Below, in pieces: positions 1 to 6,535 of a stretch of 34,366 nucleotides of DNA (within the stretch, counting starts at the first letter, position 1; the number at the start of each line of letters is the position of its first letter). Source of the stretch: Candidatus Krumholzibacteriia bacterium. GTDB lineage: Bacteria > Krumholzibacteriota > Krumholzibacteriia > WVZY01. The stretch is from the NCBI GenBank assembly GCA_029863805.1, contig JAOTUR010000004.1:1-34366 (forward strand). The letters run 5' to 3'. The translations under genes and the position numbers were made by a program. A model generated the notes under the pieces. That model was not told the DNA's origin. It saw only the letters and a program-made list of their open reading frames with translations, and did not search any database.

Positions 1-579
1 TTATCCTTTCTCCTTTTTTCCGGCGTCCGGCAACCCGATCTGTCTCCTCAACACGCCGAGCGCATTGTGCATGCGACTCCTCGCGGTTCCATCCGGTATT
101 CCGAGGATCTCCGCGATCTCACCGTATGACATTCCCGACCCGATTCTCAGCGACACCACCTCACGCATCGTCTCCGGCAGACGCGCCACCAGCCGCATCA
201 GTTTCGCGCAGGTGACCGCCTCCGACCAGTCGGCACCCCCATCCATTGCGCTCGAGATTCCCTCGAACTCGTGCGGATCGAGAAACACCACCTTCGACTG
301 TCGGCGCACGTAGTTGCGTCCGACATTGACAGCGATCGTGTAGAGCCAGTGCGAAAACGGATGACTAGGCACGTAGGTGGCGATGCCGTCGATGACTCGG
401 AAGAATACGTCCTGTGTCAAATCATCCAGTACGTCCCGGTCGGGCCCCGCGTATGAGGCCAGCGCCCTGGAGACTCCCGCGGCATGGCGGTCGTAGATCG
501 CCTCGAACGCCAACACGTCGCCTTCCTGGGCCAGAGCGGCCAGCTCGGTGTCGCTCGGATCTGCTTTTTCTCTATTCAC
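1..579 (-). CDS. ECF-type RNA polymerase sigma-70 family factor
   Basis: ORF 1..717 (-). Residues from VNREKADPSDTELAALAQEGD onward look like an ECF sigma factor: region 2 'LDDLTQDVFFRVIDGIATY..HPFSHWLYTIAVNVGRNYVRR' and region 4 'RLPETMREVVSLRIGSGMSYGEIAEILGIPDGTARSRMHNAL'. GTG start at 579 is preferred because it overlaps the stop of the upstream gene (572). Confidence 0.88.
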   Translation of the reverse strand: MNREKADPSDTELAALAQEGDVLAFEAIYDRHAAGVSRALASYAGPDRDVLDDLTQDVFFRVIDGIATYVPSHPFSHWLYTIAVNVGRNYVRRQSKVVFLDPHEFEGISSAMDGGADWSEAVTCAKLMRLVARLPETMREVVSLRIGSGMSYGEIAEILGIPDGTARSRMHNALGVLRRQIGLPDAGKKEKG

Positions 580-1708
580 CTTGCCTGCAAGACTCGATGA
601 GAGCCAACATCTGTTCCATATCGTGGAAAGTGGCGATCTCCGACGCCTGGTCGAGGAGTCTTTCCTTCGTCGCATTGCTGACACCCGCATCCTGGGCGAG
701 CTGGATTGCGCACGCAACGTAGTTCTTCATCATTCTTGACACATTCGGGACGAGGTCCCACGCAAAGCTCCAATCCGTCGCCGAGTCCAACCGGTACGTG
801 CCCAGAAACAGAACCGCCGACGCTTCCGGGCTGCGTCCCTTCTTGTAGGAGCGCCAGCCCACGCCGTCGAGCACCAGGTCGGGCTCGAAGCCGAGCGCCC
901 CGATCGCGACGGTAGCGGCGAAATGGACGGCGATGTCGTCATCGGCCACCATTTTTTTGAGCAGCGTGGCTGGCAATGCCGGACCGTCCACCATTTCCAA
1001 TTTACCCTTCGGCTTGATCGCGGGATACGTGTCAAAAACAGCCCTCGCATAGTCGCTCAGTTGTAGGAGGCTCCGGTTGACAACCGCCACGTCCGTCCTG
1101 AAACCCATCCCGGACTGCAGTGCGAGCGGTGGAAACGTGTCCCAATCGCCGTTGGTCACGAGAATGGCACCCGTTGGTAGCCCTATCAACATATTATAAG
1201 CGTAATCCTGAAGCGGACGGGAGAAGATCCGCTGTTCGAAAACAGTCTTGAATACCTTCCTCGACTTCGCCAGTTCACCCCGCTTCAGGTGAATCGTGGC
1301 GAGCTCGGTGAGCGCATACTGTTGATCGGGGGCGAGCGCGATGCTTTGTTCGAGATACTCGGTCGCCGTGTCTAGGTCCTGATTGAACTTCGCGAGCAAC
1401 TTGCCGAGATATGCCAGTGCCTCCGCATGGTCCGGACCGATCTCAACCGCGCGCCGCGCCGCCGCCATGGCCGCTTCCTTTTGCCCGCTGTACTCGTGAG
1501 CGATCCCCATGTTGATCAGCGCTTCCGGCGATTCCCCGTTCTTGGAGATGTACTCCTTCCACTGCTTTGCGAGCTCGACATACGACGCCTTGTCGAGTAT
1601 CCGCTCCGTCATCCTGGGAACGGAGGGGGGTTGTGCGGGCACGAGTGTGACGGTGCCGGCAACGATCAGTAAGCATCCAGCAAAGATCTTTGTCGCGTGA
1701 CGGAACAT
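572..1708 (-). CDS. Secreted TPR-repeat protein with a DUF2723-like motif
   Basis: N-terminal signal peptide (MFRHATKIFAGCLLIVAGTVTLVPAQ); TPR-like helices (ALINMGIAHEYSGQKEAAMAAARRAVEIGPDHAEALAYLGKLL); 'ILVTNGDWDTFPPLALQSGMGFRTDVAVVNRSLL' resembles the conserved tail motif of DUF2723 membrane proteins. Upstream SD-like AGGAGGG. Confidence 0.75.
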   Translation of the reverse strand: MFRHATKIFAGCLLIVAGTVTLVPAQPPSVPRMTERILDKASYVELAKQWKEYISKNGESPEALINMGIAHEYSGQKEAAMAAARRAVEIGPDHAEALAYLGKLLAKFNQDLDTATEYLEQSIALAPDQQYALTELATIHLKRGELAKSRKVFKTVFEQRIFSRPLQDYAYNMLIGLPTGAILVTNGDWDTFPPLALQSGMGFRTDVAVVNRSLLQLSDYARAVFDTYPAIKPKGKLEMVDGPALPATLLKKMVADDDIAVHFAATVAIGALGFEPDLVLDGVGWRSYKKGRSPEASAVLFLGTYRLDSATDWSFAWDLVPNVSRMMKNYVACAIQLAQDAGVSNATKERLLDQASEIATFHDMEQMLALIESCRQGE

Positions 1709-2160
1709 GACGGACTCCCTCCTGTGGAGTATTCGCAGACCCCTTTGTGATCATAGAACACACGAGAGAAGAAAAACGTTCATGAAAAAGGTGGGGGCCC
1801 GCTCCAATCCCCCGACTCGCGCGGACAGATTGTGGCGGGAGCACATTGTCGGGCCGAGGTTTCGGGATCACCGGTTTCGGCCAAAGCGATCACCGCAAGC
1901 TGGACCTGACCCGGCAGCTCGTGCCATTTTCCCAATCGGGGCACCACAACTTCAAGAGGGCCCGAACTGGCCTCGATCTTGCGTGGTCGTCAGAGGATAT
2001 TGCGAACGGGTACCCATGTGAGTGCCCTGGCCTTATCTGACGTAAGTCATTGAACAACAAATGCTATCCGTACGGGGGCGATGCCCGCGGCCTCAAAACG
2101 GAGTATCACCGAATGGGCTCGGGCACCCAGGAAGGCATTGAGTCTAAAGGGGGTGGTCAC

Positions 2161-2556
2161 GTGCAGAACATGATTGTTGCACGTTTCGTCGATGGATCCA
2201 TGTTGAAAGGGACGACCAGCGATTTCTTCCCCACAAAGGACACGTTTCACGTAATGGTCAACGGGACGGGGAAAATGAAAGAGGTACGCGTTTTGGAACT
2301 CAAGGCCATCTTCTTTGTCAAAACCTACGAGGGAGACAAAGATCGTCGGGGTAGTCTAAACGCTGAGAGAAAGGGTCTTGGCAAGAAAATAATGGTCAAT
2401 TTCAAAGACGGCGAGATGATTCTCGGATACGCGACAAGTTACTCCAACGCAGCCCTCGGATTCTTCGTGTTTCCGTCGGACACCGATAATAATAACGACC
2501 GCGTATTCGTGGTGAACGCCGCGACGAAGGAAGTCCGGTTCTTGGGCGAAGCTTGA
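2161..2556 (+). CDS. DUF6982-like small protein of unknown function
   Basis: ORF 2050..2556; GTG at 2161 (VQNMIVARFVDGSMLKG...) preceded by a G-rich SD-like stretch. Two 'fxDGxxxxG' modules and 'GFFVFPSDTDNNNDRVFVVNAATKEVRFL' match the pattern I associate with DUF6982. Family name from memory. Confidence 0.6.
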   Translation: MQNMIVARFVDGSMLKGTTSDFFPTKDTFHVMVNGTGKMKEVRVLELKAIFFVKTYEGDKDRRGSLNAERKGLGKKIMVNFKDGEMILGYATSYSNAALGFFVFPSDTDNNNDRVFVVNAATKEVRFLGEA

Positions 2557-2576
2557 ACGGCAGGTCGATCGTCTGC

Positions 2577-4169
2577 CTAGCCCGTCGGATCGTTGATGAG
2601 GATTCGCGGACAATCCGCCGATTTCGCGACATCGAGCACGGTCATGAAGTCGCCGTACGTCGCCTTCTCAGAAATCTTCACAGACAAGATCATCTTGTCG
2701 TCCATGGCGAGCATCTTCTTGATCTCGTCGCCGAGCCTTGCCGTTTTGAGTTTCTTGCCTTGCAGGACCAGCACTCCGCCGCCTTTGACCGCCAACGTTG
2801 AGATGTGCTTCTCGGGTACTTCGCTCAGTGTCTTCTTATAGTCAAGCGGCGGTAGCATGAGTGTGAGATCCTTGCCCTCGCTGGTCACGTAGGACATCTT
2901 CATGAGGCCCATTTCGCGCAGCTGAGCGTGGATCTTGAACACCGTACCCATGGGCACGCCGTCGTCACACGCCAGGGCGACGACGACCTTATCTTCCATG
3001 CCCGCCACGGTCTTTTCCATGTTCTTGCGGAAACTCTCGTAGGAGGTTGCCGCGTCGTTGATCGCCAGCTCGCTCTTGCCGCCGATCGACACCTTGACAA
3101 TCTGCATGTGCGACGAGCCGCCCGCCTTCTCACCGGGTGCCGCCTTGGGACTCGCTGCGTACGCCGGCGAAGCGTTGACGGACGAATCGGACGTCGTCGC
3201 ATCAATGTAGTACCAAGAGAGCGGCAGCGCGATCAGCGCAAGCGCAGATAGCACGATTCCTGTTTTCCTCCTCGACATCGTGATTTCCCCTTTCATTTGA
3301 TATGTGACCCGGCTCAAGAGTTCGTGCTTGCGGCCGAGCAGCGCGGACGCCGGTCCGCACCCGACGGGGTTGTGCATCACCGACTCGGCGATCTCGACGA
3401 GGCACCGGGAGTACTCGATACGCGAAGCCGGGCGGAACCCGGCCGACGCATCGTCGCACGCCATCTCCCGGTACTCGTTCAACCGCCGGTTGAGAAGCCA
3501 CACCAATGGATGGAAGAAATAGACCGCCAGGGTCAGGGTCTGGAACACGAGGAAGACGCCGTCGCGCCTTTGGATGTGCGCCAGCTCGTGCTGAACGACG
3601 GTTCGACGGCAGCGGCCCGTCCACTGGTCCCACGTGCCGGGGACGAAGATCTTGCGGGGAAAGATACCGAGGCAAAGCGGCATGCCGATCCGCTCCGACC
3701 TGTACACGCGCACGCGCCGATCGCGAATGATGGCACGTGTGGCGTCGTCGGTCACCTCGACGGCATTTCTGAGCTTCCACGCCAGGCGCGCGGTAGAGAG
3801 CGCCATCGTCAGCAAATACAACACCCCGCACAACACCCACAACGCGAACGCGAAACCGAGCATCTCGAAGCCCGCCGCCACGGTCTCGTGATCGGGCCCC
3901 AGCGGGCGACCGAGTAGGGGAGACGTGATGGTATGGGGCAGCGCGTGCACGGCTTCGTACGACGAAAACGCCACGCGCGCGGGCAGAAAAGGCGGAAGCA
4001 GCAACTTGGCCAGCCCGATTGACCCCACGACCACCTTTGTGCTCGCGGAGGCGTTCTTGAGTAGATAAAGCACGACGAACACCAGGGCCAGGAAGACGGT
4101 GTTCTGTACCACCGCCAGGCCGAAATATTCCGCCCACACCGAGCCGGCGTTGTTCACCAGATCGATCAC
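2577..4169 (-). CDS. M56 (BlaR1/MecR1-like) family metallopeptidase with C-terminal ExbD/TolR-like region
   Basis: Multiple N-terminal TM helices, zinc motif HELAH ('VVQHELAHIQRRDG', residues 194-198), TM helix ~304-322, then two ExbD-like segments (KVSIGGKSELAIND...; TLAVKGGGVLVLQGKK...MILSVKISEKATYGDFMTVLDVAKSADCPRILI). GTG start overlaps the BlaI stop (GTGA). Confidence 0.85.
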   Translation of the reverse strand: MIDLVNNAGSVWAEYFGLAVVQNTVFLALVFVVLYLLKNASASTKVVVGSIGLAKLLLPPFLPARVAFSSYEAVHALPHTITSPLLGRPLGPDHETVAAGFEMLGFAFALWVLCGVLYLLTMALSTARLAWKLRNAVEVTDDATRAIIRDRRVRVYRSERIGMPLCLGIFPRKIFVPGTWDQWTGRCRRTVVQHELAHIQRRDGVFLVFQTLTLAVYFFHPLVWLLNRRLNEYREMACDDASAGFRPASRIEYSRCLVEIAESVMHNPVGCGPASALLGRKHELLSRVTYQMKGEITMSRRKTGIVLSALALIALPLSWYYIDATTSDSSVNASPAYAASPKAAPGEKAGGSSHMQIVKVSIGGKSELAINDAATSYESFRKNMEKTVAGMEDKVVVALACDDGVPMGTVFKIHAQLREMGLMKMSYVTSEGKDLTLMLPPLDYKKTLSEVPEKHISTLAVKGGGVLVLQGKKLKTARLGDEIKKMLAMDDKMILSVKISEKATYGDFMTVLDVAKSADCPRILINDPTG

Positions 4170-4564
4170 GGGTCACCTTCCCTCAGCTCCCGCGCTTTTT
4201 CGTCCAGGAGCTTCTTGATCTCCTCGATCTGGTCGAGGCTGAAGTCATCGAGTGACAATAGCGAGTTCGCCAGTGCGGGTATCGACCCGCCGAAGATCCT
4301 CGACACCATCGTCGTCATCTCGGCCCGCGCCATGTCGTCCTTCGAACACGTGGGGCGGTAGAAGTTGACCATCCCCGTCTTCTTGCGGCGAAGGAGCTTT
4401 TTTTTCGCCAGCGTGTTCATCACCGTCTGCACGGTGGTATATGCCTTTTCCCCTTTGGGATAGGCGCGCTCGAGAACCTCGCGCACGGTCGCCTCAGTCC
4501 CAAGTGCCCAGACGACCTCCATGATTTCCCATTCCGCCGGCGTCAGGTTGTTTCGCTTCGCCAT
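4166..4564 (-). CDS. BlaI/MecI/CopY family transcriptional repressor
   Basis: 132 aa: 'LTPAEWEIMEVVWALGTEATVREVLERAYPKGEKAYTTVQTVMNTLAKKKLLRRKKTGMVNFYRP', typical BlaI winged helix; next to an M56 peptidase gene. Confidence 0.93.
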   Translation of the reverse strand: MAKRNNLTPAEWEIMEVVWALGTEATVREVLERAYPKGEKAYTTVQTVMNTLAKKKLLRRKKTGMVNFYRPTCSKDDMARAEMTTMVSRIFGGSIPALANSLLSLDDFSLDQIEEIKKLLDEKARELREGDP

Positions 4565-4585
4565 ATCCTTTCCTCTGTTGGAATT

Positions 4586-4619
4586 ACTAGGCTTATAGGT
4601 AAACTACTATGTTTATAGG
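4586..4619. promoter_or_regulatory. Two operator-like dyads, candidate BlaI-type operators
   Basis: ACTAGGCTTATAGG (4586-4599) and ACTATGTTTATAGG (4606-4619): 12/14 identical direct repeats offset by 20 bp. The second contains the inverted repeat CTAT-GTTT-ATAG. They lie 22-55 bp upstream of the repressor start codon. Confidence 0.55.
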
Positions 4620-4675
4620 AGAACGTCAAGCACAAAAAAACAGGGACGACTTTCGGGGGTCGATAAGACAAGCCC

Positions 4676-6346
4676 CTATTCGGGAACGAATAACAGCGTC
4701 GGCGCGGGTGCGTGTCCGTCGCCATTGCCCAGACGCTCGAAATACTGCTGACGCCCCTCGATCATCCAGTCGACGCGATATTCGTTCTGGTAGAAATCAA
4801 GCGCTCGCTTCTGGTACTCCGCGGCTCGCTCGTAGTCTGCGGAAAGCGCGACGATCTCCGCGACGCGCGTACAAGCAATCATTTGATAGGTGTGCTGCCA
4901 GGCGGGCGCCTCACGTTCGATGATGTCATCGTAGGCGTCGATCGCCGCGTCCAGCTCGCCCAACAACAGGCGACACTCGGCGACATAGAAAGCGGCTGGG
5001 AGGGAAGTCGGGGCGAGCGTCTCACAGCGCGCCGCGACGGCCGTGAGGGAATCTTTGCCCGCCGTGTAGATGTTTTTAATCCACCGCCCGTCGGGACCTT
5101 TGGCGGGTCTCTCGAGTAGGTCTGTGAAGCTCTCCAAATCCTCGAGCACTTTTTTTGCCGGGTCGCGGAACAGATCGCTTTTGTTATTGTCGATCGTCAA
5201 GCGAAGCATTTGACCTGCCTCATCGATCCGACCTGCGTCGGCGTACAGCTGGCCGAGCTGGAACTGGCCGAAGCTCTCTACCCAGTCGGGCCGCTGCGGG
5301 GAGTCACCGACAATGCTCTCAAACCGATCCATCGCGTGGTCCGGGTTGCCCAGGAATCGCTCCGTGTATGCCCGTGCCACACGTAGAATGTTGAGTGAGC
5401 CCAAGTCCACCTGTCGCGGGTCCCTGGCCTCGAGCTCGGAGATGACCCGCTGCACACGATCGATGTACTTAGCATGCCCCGAGGGAGCAAAGAGGCTCGC
5501 AACCGCCAGGGCGATCACCGGGCGCGGGTACGCCGGGTAGCGATCCACCAGCTCCGTCGCCCCTTGCAATCCTTCCTCGTACCGGCCTTCGAAGAAGACG
5601 TAGACGTTGTTCAAGAGTTGCACATAGTCGACCTCGAAGGGATTGTGTTCTCGCACGGCGCGCTGCATCAAATCCAGACCCCGGTCGCGATCCCCAGTGG
5701 GCAGGAAAAGCAGCTTCGACAGAAACTTGAAGATGCTGGGGATCGCGTCCGTAAAATAAAGAAACGCGCCGAGCAGACCGTTTGCCGATGGGTCGTCGGG
5801 GTGCGCGCCCAGATACTTTTCGAGATCCTTCTTGCCGCGTCCGGCGTCTCGCCCGGCCGTGTAAAAGCTTCGGCCGAGTGCGCGGATGTGCGATTTTTGC
5901 ATCCACGACCAACCGCGGTAGAGCTGGAGTCGCAGGTCAGGGTCGCCCTCGTCCATGCGCTGCGAACAGATGTCGATAGCCCGATCGAACACCGACAGGG
6001 CAGCCTTCGACATCTCCTTGGTGAAATCTTTTTTGTGGTCATCGATGGGAATGAACTCGATGAGAACGCGACCGCGCGTGATGAGAAAAAGCGGCTGACG
6101 GTCGCAAACGGCTTGCAACGAGTCCAGGTAAGACATCGCCTGGTGGGCGCCAGCTCGCATCAGAAGATCCATCGCCACGGAAATCTCCGGGGCCGTGATG
6201 TCGCGGTTGGTCGGTGGGTTTGACTTCTCCTGGGCGTAGCCGGGTGCTGTCGTGGCGCTCACGACGAGCCACAGTGTGCACGCCAGGAGAGCGAGCGAAC
6301 GCATACGCGTGCTGGGGCGTTTTATCGAAAGGGCACGGGGAGGCAT
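4676..6346 (-). CDS. Secreted TPR-repeat protein
   Basis: ORF 4676..6514; preferred ATG at 6346 (MPPRALSIKRPSTRMRSLALLACTLWLVVSATTAPGYAQ, signal peptide). Helical repeat content (RVARAYTERFLGNPDHAMDRFESIVGDSPQRPDWVESFGQFQLGQLYADAGRIDEAGQML). Confidence 0.7.
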   Translation of the reverse strand: MPPRALSIKRPSTRMRSLALLACTLWLVVSATTAPGYAQEKSNPPTNRDITAPEISVAMDLLMRAGAHQAMSYLDSLQAVCDRQPLFLITRGRVLIEFIPIDDHKKDFTKEMSKAALSVFDRAIDICSQRMDEGDPDLRLQLYRGWSWMQKSHIRALGRSFYTAGRDAGRGKKDLEKYLGAHPDDPSANGLLGAFLYFTDAIPSIFKFLSKLLFLPTGDRDRGLDLMQRAVREHNPFEVDYVQLLNNVYVFFEGRYEEGLQGATELVDRYPAYPRPVIALAVASLFAPSGHAKYIDRVQRVISELEARDPRQVDLGSLNILRVARAYTERFLGNPDHAMDRFESIVGDSPQRPDWVESFGQFQLGQLYADAGRIDEAGQMLRLTIDNNKSDLFRDPAKKVLEDLESFTDLLERPAKGPDGRWIKNIYTAGKDSLTAVAARCETLAPTSLPAAFYVAECRLLLGELDAAIDAYDDIIEREAPAWQHTYQMIACTRVAEIVALSADYERAAEYQKRALDFYQNEYRVDWMIEGRQQYFERLGNGDGHAPAPTLLFVPE

Positions 6347-6353
6347 GTGAGCG

Positions 6354-6359
6354 ATTATA
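6354..6359 (-). promoter_or_regulatory. -10 element TATAAT directly upstream of the 4676..6346 start codon
   Basis: Minus strand reads TATAAT-cgctcac-ATG (7 nt between -10 and ATG); no clear -35 at 17 bp. Confidence 0.45.
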
Positions 6360-6499
6360 AACCGCGCGGCCCCGAAAAGCGATGGCAAGAAGCCCCGACC
6401 CCGGAGTCGAGAGGTTCTAAGTTGCTGACTGGCATCCCCTAATATCTCAGGGTAGCCACGCGACACAACCGTCGGCGTAATCAATACGTTATGAACGCC

Positions 6500-6528
6500 T
6501 TGTGGCCGTGACAAAAATCACCTACACT
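6500..6528 (+). promoter_or_regulatory. Sigma70-type promoter, TTGTGG-N17-TACACT, 7 nt before the ATG
   Basis: TTGTGG 6500-6505, TACACT 6523-6528, ATG at 6536. Confidence 0.5.
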
Positions 6529-6535
6529 CTCGTTC

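Noticed and set aside
1707-2040. Short plus-strand ORFs between the TPR protein and the DUF6982-like gene
   Set aside because: No recognisable domain and no convincing ribosome-binding site.
2558-2576. GGCAG-N9-CTGCC inverted repeat between convergent genes as a bidirectional terminator
   Set aside because: Only a 5-bp stem with a 9-nt loop and no T-tract; too weak to call.
3202-4176. 324-aa minus-strand ORF overlapping the M56 peptidase gene
   Set aside because: Arg/Gly/Pro-rich composition without recognisable domains, in a different frame over a clear M56 gene; typical GC-rich shadow ORF.
5474-6223. 249-aa plus-strand ORF antisense to the TPR gene
   Set aside because: No domain features; mirrors codon structure of the opposite-strand gene.
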